Shown: positions 1 through 8,652 of the stretch, piece after piece
How the letters are laid out: every line of letters starts with the position of its first letter
How positions within the stretch are numbered: position 1 is the stretch's first letter
Assembly: GCF_028736035.1 (NCBI RefSeq)
Contig: NZ_CP117866.1
Coordinates: 744,001 to 808,000, forward strand
Reading direction: 5' to 3'
Source: Streptomyces sp. T12
GTDB lineage: Bacteria > Actinomycetota > Actinomycetes > Streptomycetales > Streptomycetaceae
DNA length: 64,000 nucleotides
Position numbers and translations under genes: made by a program
Notes under the pieces: generated by a model
Told to the model about the DNA's origin: nothing
Seen by the model: the letters and a program-made list of their open reading frames with translations, nothing else
The model's database searches: none

Positions 1-1493
1 GGCACCGGCTGATCCGGCGCGTGGTGTGCGTCCGCGGGTCGATCCCCTTCCGTACGCGGGTGGCGCCGCGCTTCGACTACGGCACCCGGCCGCACACCGT
101 CCACCAGGTGGGCGACGTCGCGGTCTTCGAGTCCGAGAAGCTGTCGCTCGGGCTGACCGCGACCATGCCGCTGGAGGTCGACGGGCCGGACGTGCACGCC
201 GACTTCAAGCTCTCCGAGGGCGAGTCGGCGGTGTTCGCGCTGGACCAGATCGGCGGCGAGGTGAACCCGCGCCGGTGCGCGCGGACCGAGGCGGAGGAGC
301 AGTTCAACAGCACGGTGGCGTACTGGCGGCACTGGCTGTCCGCCTCCAAGTACCGGGGCCGCTGGCGGGAGATGGTGCACCGCTCCGCGCTCACCCTGAA
401 GCTGCTCACCTACGCGCCGACCGGCGCGATCGTGGCCGCGCCGACGACGAGCCTGCCCGAGCAGCTGGGCGGCGAACGCAACTGGGACTACCGGTACGTG
501 TGGGTGCGCGACGCCGCCTTCTGTGTGTACGCGCTGCTACGGCTGGGCTTCACGGGTGAGGCCGGGGCGTTCATGCAGTTCCTGACCCGGTATGTCAGCC
601 GGGGCGACGGCTCTACCACCGGTCCGCTGCAGGTCCTTTACGGCATCGACGGCCGCACCGATCTGCCCGAGCGCGAACTCGACCACCTTCAGGGGCATCT
701 CGGCTCCGCCCCGGTGCGGATCGGCAACGCCGCCGCCGACCAGCTCCAGCTCGACATCTACGGCGCGCTGATCGACTCCATCTACCTCTACGACAAGTGG
801 GCGCAGCCGATCTCCAGCGACCAGTGGGACGAAGTGTGCGCGCTGGTGGACTGGGTGTGCGAGCACTGGGACCAGCCCGACGAGGGCATCTGGGAGACGC
901 GCGGCGGCCGCAAGAACTTCCTGTACTCGCGGCTGATGTGCTGGGTGGCGATCGAACGGGGCATCCGCATGGCCAACCGGCGCGGACTGCCCGCCGATCT
1001 GCCGCGCTGGCAGCAGTGCCGGGACACCATCTACCGGCGGATCATGCGCCGGGGCTGGTCCGAGACCCGCCAGGCCTTCGTCCAGCACGAGGACGGCGAC
1101 GTGCTCGACGCGGCCGTGCTGATGATGCCGCTGACGAAGTTCATCTCGCCGACGGACCCCAAGTGGCTGTCCACCCTCGACGCCCTCACCCAGGACCTGG
1201 TGTCCGACTCGCTGGTCTACCGCTACGACCCGGCGGCGAGCCCCGACGGACTGCACGGCGACGAGGGCACGTTCTCGATCTGCTCGTTCTGGTACGTCGA
1301 GGCGATGGTCCGCGCCGGCCGGGTCGACGAGGCACGGCTGGCCTTCGAGAAGATGCTGACGTACGCCAACCATCTGGGCCTCTATGCCGAGGAGATCAGC
1401 CACACGGGCGAGCAACAGGGCAACTTCCCTCAGGCGTTCACCCACCTCGCCCTGATCAGTGCGGCTTTCAATCTGGATCGCGCCCTGGGGTGA
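1..1493 (+). CDS. Glycoside hydrolase family 15 protein (3' part)
   Basis: The frame is open to the left edge, so the N-terminus lies outside the window; about 496 codons remain. The visible sequence matches bacterial GH15 enzymes (glucoamylase, trehalase or dextranase type): a short beta-sandwich remnant, then an (alpha/alpha)6 catalytic region with the family landmarks GERNWDYRYVWVRDA (around nt 470-515) and IGNAAADQLQLDIYG (nt 719-763). The C-terminal LYAEEISHTGEQQGNFPQAFTH (nt 1381-1443, split here as LYAEEI and GNFPQAFTH) carries the second catalytic carboxylate. GH15 enzymes invert alpha-glucosidic bonds; several actinobacterial members are trehalases, so substrate is not decided. No signal peptide can be judged. 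It converges on the siderophore monooxygenase, 31 bp away. Confidence 0.9.
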   Translation, partial: HRLIRRVVCVRGSIPFRTRVAPRFDYGTRPHTVHQVGDVAVFESEKLSLGLTATMPLEVDGPDVHADFKLSEGESAVFALDQIGGEVNPRRCARTEAEEQFNSTVAYWRHWLSASKYRGRWREMVHRSALTLKLLTYAPTGAIVAAPTTSLPEQLGGERNWDYRYVWVRDAAFCVYALLRLGFTGEAGAFMQFLTRYVSRGDGSTTGPLQVLYGIDGRTDLPERELDHLQGHLGSAPVRIGNAAADQLQLDIYGALIDSIYLYDKWAQPISSDQWDEVCALVDWVCEHWDQPDEGIWETRGGRKNFLYSRLMCWVAIERGIRMANRRGLPADLPRWQQCRDTIYRRIMRRGWSETRQAFVQHEDGDVLDAAVLMMPLTKFISPTDPKWLSTLDALTQDLVSDSLVYRYDPAASPDGLHGDEGTFSICSFWYVEAMVRAGRVDEARLAFEKMLTYANHLGLYAEEISHTGEQQGNFPQAFTHLALISAAFNLDRALG

Positions 1494-1524
1494 CCGGAGT
1501 TCACCGGGAAGCGGTCCGACCGGC

Positions 1525-2850
1525 TCAGACGGACGCCGTGTGCCGGTCCAGCAGGGAGCGGTGGATCTCCCCCGCGCGGATCGCCGTGGTCGACAGCAGG
1601 GTCGAGGTGAGGCCGTGCGTGTGCTCGGTGCTGCCCTGGAGATAGATCCCCGCGCTGACGTCGGGCGCGGTCTCCACGCGGTGGTCGCGCGAGACGCGGA
1701 TGGCGTCCCCGTCGTCCCGCAGGCAGACCTTCGCCGCCTCGCCGAGCAGGGCGGTCAGGTGGCGGGGGCGGTAGCCGGTGGCGTGGACCAGAACGTCGGT
1801 CTCCAGCACCTGCTTTTCCCCGGTCGGCAGGAATTCCACCGCGACATCGAGCAGGCCGTCGCCGCGCTGCCGGACGTCGCGGATGCGGGAGACGTTGAGG
1901 AAGCGCAGCCGCTCCCGGCCGGTGACCTTCTCCTGGTAGGCGGTGGCGTACAGGGACTCGATCAACTCCATGTCGACGACCGAGTAGTTGGTGGACCGGT
2001 GGTAGTCGAAGAGGGACTGTTTGACCTCGGAGGGCGCACCGAAGTACAAGTCCACCGCCTCCGGGTCGAAGATGCGGTTGACGAACGGGCTGTCGTCGGC
2101 CGGGGTGTAGCCGTACTTGGCGAACACCGCGCAGACCTCGGCCTCGGGGAACGAACGGTGCAGGAAGTCGACGGTCTCGGCGGCGCTCTGCCCCGCGCCG
2201 AGGACGACCGCGCGGCGCACCGGCGCACCGGCGGCGGCGAGTTCGGTGACGCGAGGCAGTAACTGGCTGTTGTGCCAGACCCGTTCGGACAGTTCGACGC
2301 CGGGCGGCACATGCGGCTCCAGGCCGACCGCCACGCTGATGTCGCGGGCCCGACGGGTGACCGTCCGACCGGGGTGCTCCGGGTCACGGCAGACCACGTC
2401 GAAGTGCGTCACCGTGCCCGCGTCGTCGCGCACGGGGTCGATGGCGGTCACCACATGGTCGTACGCCACGAGGTGCCGCACCCGCTCGGCGGCCCACTCG
2501 AAGTATTCGTGGAACTCGACGCGCAGCGGGAAGAGCGTCTTCTGGTTCAGGAAGTCGATCAGCCGGCCGCGTTCGCACAGGAAGCACAGGAAGCTGAAGT
2601 CGCTGGCCGGATTGCGCAGCGTCACAAGGTCCTTGAGAAACGACACCTGCATGGTGGCGTCGTCGATGAGCATGCCCCGGTGCCAGCCGAAACGGGGCTG
2701 GCGCTCCAGGAAAAGGGCGTTGATCCGACGGTCGGCCGGAAGGTCCGCGTTATGTTCGTCAATCGCTATGGCCAGTGCGAGATTTGACGGCCCGAAGCCG
2801 ATTCCGAGGACGTCGTAGGTGGTGTCCGATCCCGTGAGCGGTGACTTCAC
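1525..2850 (-). CDS. L-ornithine N5-monooxygenase (siderophore biosynthesis)
   Basis: FAD- and NADPH-dependent hydroxylase of the CchB/PvdA/SidA family, 441 aa from the chosen start, the usual family length. It should convert L-Orn to N5-hydroxy-Orn, the precursor of the hydroxamate ligand. Visible motifs are the FAD loop GIGFGPSNLALA near the N-terminus, the NADPH loop VLGAGQSAAETVDF in the middle, and the ATGY motif (VLVHATGYRPR) near the C-terminus. I chose GTG at 2850 because GGGAGG lies about 10 nt upstream; an in-frame ATG at 2880 has no ribosome site and would run close to the iron box. It is divergent from the formyltransferase and shares its iron box, as expected for two consecutive steps making formyl-hydroxy-Orn. 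Confidence 0.93.
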   Translation of the reverse strand: MKSPLTGSDTTYDVLGIGFGPSNLALAIAIDEHNADLPADRRINALFLERQPRFGWHRGMLIDDATMQVSFLKDLVTLRNPASDFSFLCFLCERGRLIDFLNQKTLFPLRVEFHEYFEWAAERVRHLVAYDHVVTAIDPVRDDAGTVTHFDVVCRDPEHPGRTVTRRARDISVAVGLEPHVPPGVELSERVWHNSQLLPRVTELAAAGAPVRRAVVLGAGQSAAETVDFLHRSFPEAEVCAVFAKYGYTPADDSPFVNRIFDPEAVDLYFGAPSEVKQSLFDYHRSTNYSVVDMELIESLYATAYQEKVTGRERLRFLNVSRIRDVRQRGDGLLDVAVEFLPTGEKQVLETDVLVHATGYRPRHLTALLGEAAKVCLRDDGDAIRVSRDHRVETAPDVSAGIYLQGSTEHTHGLTSTLLSTTAIRAGEIHRSLLDRHTASV

Positions 2851-2886
2851 CGTGGCATCGCCTCCCTCAGACAGCCACATGTTAGA

Positions 2887-2905
2887 TAAGGTTAGCCTTA
2901 CCTTG
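2887..2905. promoter_or_regulatory. Iron box 1 (DmdR1/IdeR-type) between monooxygenase and formyltransferase
   Basis: TAAGGTTAGCCTTACCTTG matches the actinobacterial iron-box consensus TTAGGTTAGGCTAACCTAA at 14 of 19 positions by eye, with AAGGT and ACCTT half-sites. It sits about 37 bp from the monooxygenase GTG and 30 bp from the formyltransferase ATG, so one site can repress both divergent promoters when iron is sufficient. Regulator identity is inferred; no dmdR gene is in the window. Confidence 0.8.
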
Positions 2906-2934
2906 CAATGGAGCCTGCCGAAGGGGAGAACCGC

Positions 2935-3888
2935 ATGCGCGTCGCCATGTTCGGCTACCAGACCTGGGGCCACCGCACACTCCAGGCCCTGCTGGACTCC
3001 GACCACGAGGTCGTGCTCGTGGTCACCCACCCCAAGAGCGACCACGCCTACGAGAAGATCTGGGGCGACTCCGTCGCCGAACTGGCCGAGAAGAACGACG
3101 TCCCCGTCCTCCTGCGCAACCGCCCCGACGACCCCGACCTCCTCGCCGCGGTGCGCGACGCCGAGCCGGACATCCTCGTCGCCAACAACTGGCGCACCTG
3201 GCTGCCGCCCGAGCTCTTCGACCTGCCCCCGCACGGCACGCTCAACGTCCACGACTCGCTGCTGCCCTCCTACGCCGGCTTCTCCCCCATCATCTGGGCG
3301 CTCCTCAACGGCGAGGAGCGCGTCGGCGTCACCGCGCACCGCATGAACGCCGAGCTGGACGCCGGGGACATCCTGGTGCAGCGCTCGGTGGTGGTCGGGC
3401 CGGCCGATACCGCAACGGACCTGTTCCACCGCACGGTCGACCTGATCGCGCCCATCGTGCGCGAGTCGCTCGACCTCATCGCCTCCGGCCGGGCCGCCGC
3501 CCACTGGCAGCCGCAGGACCGCAGCCGGGCGAGCTTCTTCCACAAGCGCTCGCTCGAGGACAGCCGCATCGACTGGACCTGGCCGGCGGAGCGCCTGGAG
3601 CGCCTCGTGCGGGCACAGTCGGACCCGTACCCCAACGCGTACACGTTCCATCGCGGACAGCGGATCAGGGTCGTCTCCGCCGCCGCCTCCGAGGGCCGTT
3701 ACGGCGGCACCCCGGGCCGGATCTTCATCCGTGAGGGGGACGGCGTGGTCATCGTGGCGGGCCCGGACTCCCACACCGGCCGCCACCCGGGGCTGGTCGT
3801 CCAGCGGGTGCGCACCGACGACGGGTCGGAGTACGCGGCGACCGACTACTTCCGCACGATGGGGGGCTATCTCACCGCTCGCCCGTGA
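2935..3888 (+). CDS. N5-hydroxyornithine formyltransferase (CchA/Fmt-like)
   Basis: A 317-aa member of the formyl-H4-folate-dependent transferase family. The N-terminal Rossmann-like domain begins MRVAMFGYQTWG. The catalytic signature LNVHDSLLPSYAGFSP (about residues 101-116) and the following AGDILVQ carry the conserved His and Asp of formyltransferases. A C-terminal Fmt-like barrel is suggested by DPYPNAYTF. It should formylate N5-hydroxy-Orn to the hydroxamate used by the fhOrn adenylation domain of the second NRPS. ATG 2935 is preceded by AAGGGGAGAA; an upstream in-frame ATG at 2908 overlaps the iron-box region and has no ribosome site. It is co-regulated with the divergent monooxygenase. 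Confidence 0.9.
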   Translation: MRVAMFGYQTWGHRTLQALLDSDHEVVLVVTHPKSDHAYEKIWGDSVAELAEKNDVPVLLRNRPDDPDLLAAVRDAEPDILVANNWRTWLPPELFDLPPHGTLNVHDSLLPSYAGFSPIIWALLNGEERVGVTAHRMNAELDAGDILVQRSVVVGPADTATDLFHRTVDLIAPIVRESLDLIASGRAAAHWQPQDRSRASFFHKRSLEDSRIDWTWPAERLERLVRAQSDPYPNAYTFHRGQRIRVVSAAASEGRYGGTPGRIFIREGDGVVIVAGPDSHTGRHPGLVVQRVRTDDGSEYAATDYFRTMGGYLTARP

Positions 3889-3941
3889 TCAAACAGCGTC
3901 AACTCCCGCCAAAAACAAAGAGGTTGTCCGAAAAGCGTTGC

Positions 3942-3960
3942 TAAGGCAAGGCTTACCTTG
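3942..3960. promoter_or_regulatory. Iron box 2, upstream of siderophore-binding lipoprotein
   Basis: TAAGGCAAGGCTTACCTTG is a near-palindrome matching the iron-box consensus at 13 of 19 positions, 53 bp before the lipoprotein ATG. It is weaker than boxes 3 and 4 but in the position expected for an iron-repressed uptake gene. Confidence 0.72.
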
Positions 3961-4012
3961 CTTAACTGACGGCCGTACGACTCCTGCCTGTCATCGGCGA
4001 CAAGGGACGCTC

Positions 4013-5029
4013 ATGTCGAGAAAGCTCCTCACCACCCTTCTCACCGTCACCCTGGCCGCGGGGCTGGCAGCCTGCGGCTCCGTCAAGGACGACTCGGACA
4101 CCTCCTCGGACGCCTCCGGCGACGCGAAGGCGGACTCCTCGTCCGCCTTCCCCGTGTCCGTCAAGCACAAGTTCGGCACCACGAAGATCGCCGCGGCGCC
4201 CGAGCGGATCGTGGTGATCGGCAACGGCGGCACCGACGACATCGACGCGCTGTACGCGCTGGGTGCCACGCCGGTCGCCATCTCGAAGGACGCGCTCAGC
4301 TCGGACGGCGTGTACCCGTGGCTGAAGGACGAGATCGACACCAAGAAGACCGAGCTCCTCGACACACTGACCGCCGTCGACTACGAGAAGGTCGCCGCCC
4401 TCCAGCCCGATCTGATCCTCGCCACCTCGGACTTCACCCTGGACAAGGACTACAAGAAGCTCGCCGCGGTGGCGCCGACGATCGGGTACGAGACGGCCTG
4501 GGGGAAGCAGACCTGGCAGGAGCATGTGCAGGTGGTCGCCGAGGCCGTCGGCAAGGAGGAGCGGGGCGAGCAGGTCATCAAGGAGACCGAAGACAGCATC
4601 GCCGCGGTGAAGGAGAAGCATCCCAAGCTTCAGGGCAAGACCTACAGCCTGTCCATCGGCAACACCCCGGCCAAGATCTTCACGATCGCGTCCGAGGACG
4701 ACTTCGCGGCCAAGCTGATGAGCCAGGTCGGGATGGGCCTGACCCCGTCGGTGAAGAACATCAAGACGGTCAACGGCAGCCCGACCGGTGAGCTGTCCTT
4801 CGAGCAGCTCGACAAGCTGGACGCCGATCTGGTCGTCATCGCGTTCACCACGCCGGACCTGAAGAAGGCGTTCGAGGCCAGTGCCCTGGTGAAGAACATG
4901 TCCGCGGTGAAGGACGACCGGTATGTCGTGACCGACGTCGCGGCCATCAGCCAGCTCCGCAGCCCGTCCGTGCTGGGCATCCCGTGGGCGCTGAACAACC
5001 TGGAGCCCGGTTTCAAGAAGCTCGACTGA
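4013..5029 (+). CDS. Iron-siderophore ABC transporter substrate-binding lipoprotein
   Basis: A 338-aa FepB/FhuD/CchF-like class III binding protein. The N-terminus MSRKLLTTLLTVTLAAGLAAC is a lipoprotein signal with lipobox LAAC; a Ser/Asp/Lys-rich linker follows. The PeriBP fold is recognisable from APERIVVIGNGG and ALYALGATPVAIS near the start and LPDL-like helices (KVAALQPDLILA). It should bind the ferric siderophore at the outer face of the membrane and pass it to the FecCD permeases at 30396-32539. ATG 4013 follows AAGGGACG. It has its own iron box and a strong terminator downstream, so it is a monocistronic unit. It is separated from its permease genes by the 20-kb NRPS operon. Confidence 0.9.
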   Translation: MSRKLLTTLLTVTLAAGLAACGSVKDDSDTSSDASGDAKADSSSAFPVSVKHKFGTTKIAAAPERIVVIGNGGTDDIDALYALGATPVAISKDALSSDGVYPWLKDEIDTKKTELLDTLTAVDYEKVAALQPDLILATSDFTLDKDYKKLAAVAPTIGYETAWGKQTWQEHVQVVAEAVGKEERGEQVIKETEDSIAAVKEKHPKLQGKTYSLSIGNTPAKIFTIASEDDFAAKLMSQVGMGLTPSVKNIKTVNGSPTGELSFEQLDKLDADLVVIAFTTPDLKKAFEASALVKNMSAVKDDRYVVTDVAAISQLRSPSVLGIPWALNNLEPGFKKLD

Positions 5030-5053
5030 CGCCCGAGGGAGGGGCGACGAAGG

Positions 5054-5091
5054 GAGGGGCGGGGCGCCTGCGGGTACCCCGCCCCTCTTTC
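5054..5091. terminator. Bidirectional-looking hairpin between lipoprotein and NRPS 1
   Basis: GAGGGGCGGGG (5054-5064) pairs perfectly with CCCCGCCCCTC (5077-5087) around a 12-nt loop and is followed by TTTCC. It can end the lipoprotein transcript and, read the other way, the long NRPS operon whose last gene stops at 5118. Confidence 0.8.
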
Positions 5092-5117
5092 CTTACATGT
5101 CCCGCAGTGCGGATTCC

Positions 5118-8100
5118 TTACGTGTCCCGCAGCGCGGAGTCGATCTCTTGCGCCGACATGTCCTCGATCTCCAGGTGAATCGCGGCGACTTGTTCGAGAC
5201 GGCCGGGCGTCTGCTCCTCGGCGGACAGCCGCTTGGCCATGCCGCCGGCCGTCAGGGTCGCGAAGAGGGAGCGTACGGAGACCTCCGAGGTGTCCAGCGC
5301 CTCACGCAGCCGGCCGACGATCACGGTGGCGAGGACCGAGTCCCCGCCGAGCGCGAAGAAGCCGTCGTCGAGACCGACGCGGTCGACGCCGAGGACGTCC
5401 TGCCAGACGCGGGCCACGACCGTCTCCAGGGCGGTACCGGGGGCCCGGTGCTGTTCCGCCTCCGCCACCTGCCACAGCTCCTGTACGGCACGGCGGTCGA
5501 GTTTGCCGTTGGAGGTGAGCGGGAGTTCCCCGGCCACGGCGATCCGGGCCGGGACCATGTGCGGCGGCAGCACGGATCGCGCCCACTCCCGCAGCTCGTC
5601 CTCGGCTGTCCCCGCGTCGGCGGCCACCGCGGCCGCCAGCTGGACGCCCTGGCCCCGGGTCAGCCCGGCGACGGCACGCCGTACGGCGTGGTGTCCGACG
5701 AGCGCCGCCTCCACCTCGCCCAGTTCGATCCGGAAGCCGCGCAGCTTGACCTGGTGGTCACGGCGGCCGAGGAACTCCACCATGCCGTCGGGCCAGTACC
5801 GCGCCAGGTCACCGGTGCGGTACCAGCGCAGCCCGTCCTCCTCCGTGAACTTCTCGGCCGTACGGGAGGGATCGGCCCGGTATCCGAGCGCCACCCCGTC
5901 CCCGCCGATCCACAGCTCACCCGGCACCCAGTCCGGGCAGTCCCGTCCGTGGGCGTCGACGACCCGGCAACGGACGTTGCGCAGCGGAGTGCCGTACGGC
6001 ACCGACCGCCAGTGCGCCGGGACTTGAGTGCCGGTCACTTCGCAGACGGTGGAGTGGATCGCGGTCTCCGTCGTGCCGCCCAGACCGGTGAACCGGCAGC
6101 CGGGAGCCCTCGCGGCCAGCCGCCCCGGCAGGTCGGTGCCCACCCGGTCGCCCCCGAGCAACACCGCGCGCAGACCGGCGAGTTGGCCCGGTGCGGTGGC
6201 CAGGAGGAGCATGTCGAGCAGGGGCGGCACGCAGTTGATGAGCGTCACCCCATGTGTGCGCGCGAGGTCGGCCCACTGACTGGCCTCGCGCCGGTCGTCC
6301 TCGTCCACGAGCACGACCGCACCGCCCGCACTCAGCAGCCCGAAGGTGTCGTAGACGGAGAGGTCGAAGTCCAGGGCGGACAGGGCGAGACAGCGGTCCG
6401 AAGCGCCCACGGCGAACCGGTCGTTGAGGTCGTCGATGGTGTTCATGGCCGCCCGGTGCGGCACTTCGACGCCCTTGGGTTCGCCGGTGGAGCCGGAGGT
6501 GAACAGCACGTAGGCGGGCTGTTCCTCGTCCACCGTCACCGGCTCCGCGAGGGGGGTAGCGCGCAGCGCCTCGACGACCGGGAGAACATCGAGGCCCTCG
6601 ACCGGGCGCCCGTCGGTCAGCGCGACCCGGAATCCCGCGGTGGCGCGGATGCGGTCGCGGCGCGCGGGCGGCTGCTCGACGCCGATCGGCACGTAGGCGG
6701 CACCCGCGGCCAGCACGCCCAGTACGGCGGTGATCTGGCCGGGCCCCTTCGGGAGGCTCACCGCGACCGTGTCGCCGGGGCGTACGCCGCGCTCCACCAG
6801 GGCGGCGGCGGTGCGCAGCGCACGGTCGGCCAACTCGCCGTAGGACAGGGCACCTTCGGTGGCCCACAGCAGGGCGGGCGCATCCGGCTGCCCGGCGGCG
6901 CGTTCGAAGAAGCCCTGGTGCAGCAGCCGGTGGCTGCGCGGGCCCTCGGTGGAGTTGACGGTGGCGCGGACCGCGGACTGCTCGGCGGGCAGCAGGGCCG
7001 GAACCGGGCGCTCCCAGACCGTGTCGTCGGTGCCGAGCCGGGTGACGAGGCCGTGGAAGGCGGCGAACATCGCGTCGACCATGCCGGCCGGGAAGGCGTC
7101 CTCGCGGACGTCCCAGTTGACCAGCAGTCCGCCGTCGACCTCGGTCACCTGGGCGTCCAGGAGCACCTGCGGTCCCTGGGAGATGATCCAGACGGGCTTG
7201 CCGAAGGACTGCCGTACGCCTGCGTCGAAGAGCTCGCCGAGGTTGAGGGCGCTGGTGAACACCACGGGGGCCAGGACCTGTTCGCCGTTGTGCCGGGACA
7301 GGTCCCGCAGGACCTCCACGCCGGAGTAGTCGGAATGTGCCGCGTCGGTGTGCATACGGTCCTGCAAGTGCCGCGCGTGCTCGGTGAACGAGCCCGGTTC
7401 GGCCAGGTCGACGTCGAGCAGCACCGAGCTGGTGAAGTCGCCGACGAGCAGGTCGACGTCGGGGTGGGAGCCCCTGCGGTCGAACATCGGCACGTTCAGC
7501 AGGAAGCGCGGCTGTCCGCTCCAGGCGGCCAGGACCTCCGAGAAGGCGGTCGCCACCGCCATGGCCGGGGTCAGCCCGTGCTGGTGGGCGCGGGCGGTCA
7601 GCCGCCGCTTCTCCTCCGGCGGCAGCCAGTGGTGGCGTCGGGTCACCCGGGTCGGGTCCGCACGCTCCGCCTCGGGCACGAGGGGGAGTTCGGGGGCGCT
7701 GGGCAGCTCGGGGATCCGCCGCTGCCACCACGCCTGTGCCTGGTCCCGGCTCAGCCGCCGTACGTCCGCGCGCTCGGCGAGGTACTCCGGGTAGCTGGTG
7801 CGGATCGCGGGGAGCGGTGTGCCGGGGTTCGCGTAGAGCTTGGCGAGGTCGGAGAGCAGTACCCGGTAGCTGAGCGCGTCGGCGGCGAGCATGTCGACGT
7901 CGACGTGCAGCCGGCTGCCGCCGTCCGGCAGCAGCGAGAGCTGCACGGAGAAGACCTCACCTGCGGCGATGTCCAGGCGCGCGTGCGAGGAGGAGAGCCG
8001 GACGTCCTCCAGTTCGGCGGCCGCGGTCCGGGTGTCGAGCGTCCGCAGGTCGTTGACGGCCGTCGCGGGGCCCATGAGGTCGGGCAGGATCTCCTGACGG

Positions 8101-8585
8101 CCGTCGTCGGTGAAGCGGGCGCGCAGCATGCCGTGGCGGGCCGCGAGGGCTCGTACGGCCGCGTCGAGCCGGGCGGGGTCGACGCCGGGGCCGTCGAACT
8201 CGACGTAGAGGTGGGCGGCGACGGAACCGAGCCTGGTCTCGTCGCCACGGCCGATCCAGTAGGCGTGCTGCATCACGGCGAGCGGGAAGGGCTCGCGGGG
8301 TTCGGGGTGGGCGGGTGCCACGCTCGGGGTGCTCGCAGGCGGCCGGGCTGCTGGCACGTGGGCTTCCAGCAGTGTCCGCCAGGCACGCAGGGTCGGTTCC
8401 TTGGCCAGTTCGGCGAAGCTGACCCTAACGCCCTGTTTCCGCCAGCCGCCCGCGATCTTCATCAGGGTGATGGAGTCCAGGCCCCAGGCGATGAGGCTGT
8501 CGTCCTCGCTCGGCGCCGCCTCCGAGCCGAATGTGTCGGTGACCGAACGGAGCAGCTCGTCCGCGGTCGGGGGGTGCTGCGTCAC
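5118..8585 (-). CDS. NRPS 1: ArCP-Cy-A-PCP, aryl loading and heterocyclisation module
   Basis: A 1,155-aa protein that starts the assembly line. The aryl carrier domain comes first (GLDSITLMK, phosphopantetheine Ser38), to be loaded with salicylate by the free-standing ligase at 28778. A cyclisation domain follows (about 75-500): it has DMLAADALS, the DxxxxDxxS motif replacing HHxxxDG. Then come an A domain (LFTSGSTGEPKG, about 520-1000) and a PCP (FFALGGDSVL). The A-domain pocket reads about DLYNLGLIHK by eye, in the Ser/Thr/Cys group used by Cy modules; Ser, hence phenyl-oxazoline, fits the related siderophores but Thr or Cys is not excluded. GTG 8585 has GGAGGAA upstream; the in-frame GTG at 8636 lacks a ribosome site. 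It is the last gene of the operon. Confidence 0.93.
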   Translation of the reverse strand: MTQHPPTADELLRSVTDTFGSEAAPSEDDSLIAWGLDSITLMKIAGGWRKQGVRVSFAELAKEPTLRAWRTLLEAHVPAARPPASTPSVAPAHPEPREPFPLAVMQHAYWIGRGDETRLGSVAAHLYVEFDGPGVDPARLDAAVRALAARHGMLRARFTDDGRQEILPDLMGPATAVNDLRTLDTRTAAAELEDVRLSSSHARLDIAAGEVFSVQLSLLPDGGSRLHVDVDMLAADALSYRVLLSDLAKLYANPGTPLPAIRTSYPEYLAERADVRRLSRDQAQAWWQRRIPELPSAPELPLVPEAERADPTRVTRRHHWLPPEEKRRLTARAHQHGLTPAMAVATAFSEVLAAWSGQPRFLLNVPMFDRRGSHPDVDLLVGDFTSSVLLDVDLAEPGSFTEHARHLQDRMHTDAAHSDYSGVEVLRDLSRHNGEQVLAPVVFTSALNLGELFDAGVRQSFGKPVWIISQGPQVLLDAQVTEVDGGLLVNWDVREDAFPAGMVDAMFAAFHGLVTRLGTDDTVWERPVPALLPAEQSAVRATVNSTEGPRSHRLLHQGFFERAAGQPDAPALLWATEGALSYGELADRALRTAAALVERGVRPGDTVAVSLPKGPGQITAVLGVLAAGAAYVPIGVEQPPARRDRIRATAGFRVALTDGRPVEGLDVLPVVEALRATPLAEPVTVDEEQPAYVLFTSGSTGEPKGVEVPHRAAMNTIDDLNDRFAVGASDRCLALSALDFDLSVYDTFGLLSAGGAVVLVDEDDRREASQWADLARTHGVTLINCVPPLLDMLLLATAPGQLAGLRAVLLGGDRVGTDLPGRLAARAPGCRFTGLGGTTETAIHSTVCEVTGTQVPAHWRSVPYGTPLRNVRCRVVDAHGRDCPDWVPGELWIGGDGVALGYRADPSRTAEKFTEEDGLRWYRTGDLARYWPDGMVEFLGRRDHQVKLRGFRIELGEVEAALVGHHAVRRAVAGLTRGQGVQLAAAVAADAGTAEDELREWARSVLPPHMVPARIAVAGELPLTSNGKLDRRAVQELWQVAEAEQHRAPGTALETVVARVWQDVLGVDRVGLDDGFFALGGDSVLATVIVGRLREALDTSEVSVRSLFATLTAGGMAKRLSAEEQTPGRLEQVAAIHLEIEDMSAQEIDSALRDT

Positions 8586-8652
8586 CGGTTCCTCCGAAGT
8601 CGTCCGTGGGGGCTCGGGAGTAGTGCGTGGGCTCACGAGTCAGTAGGTGGGC

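Noticed and set aside
2851..3786. Upstream extension of the ornithine monooxygenase frame to 3786
   Set aside because: It is antisense to the formyltransferase and crosses the iron box; the GTG at 2850 has a ribosome site and gives the family length.
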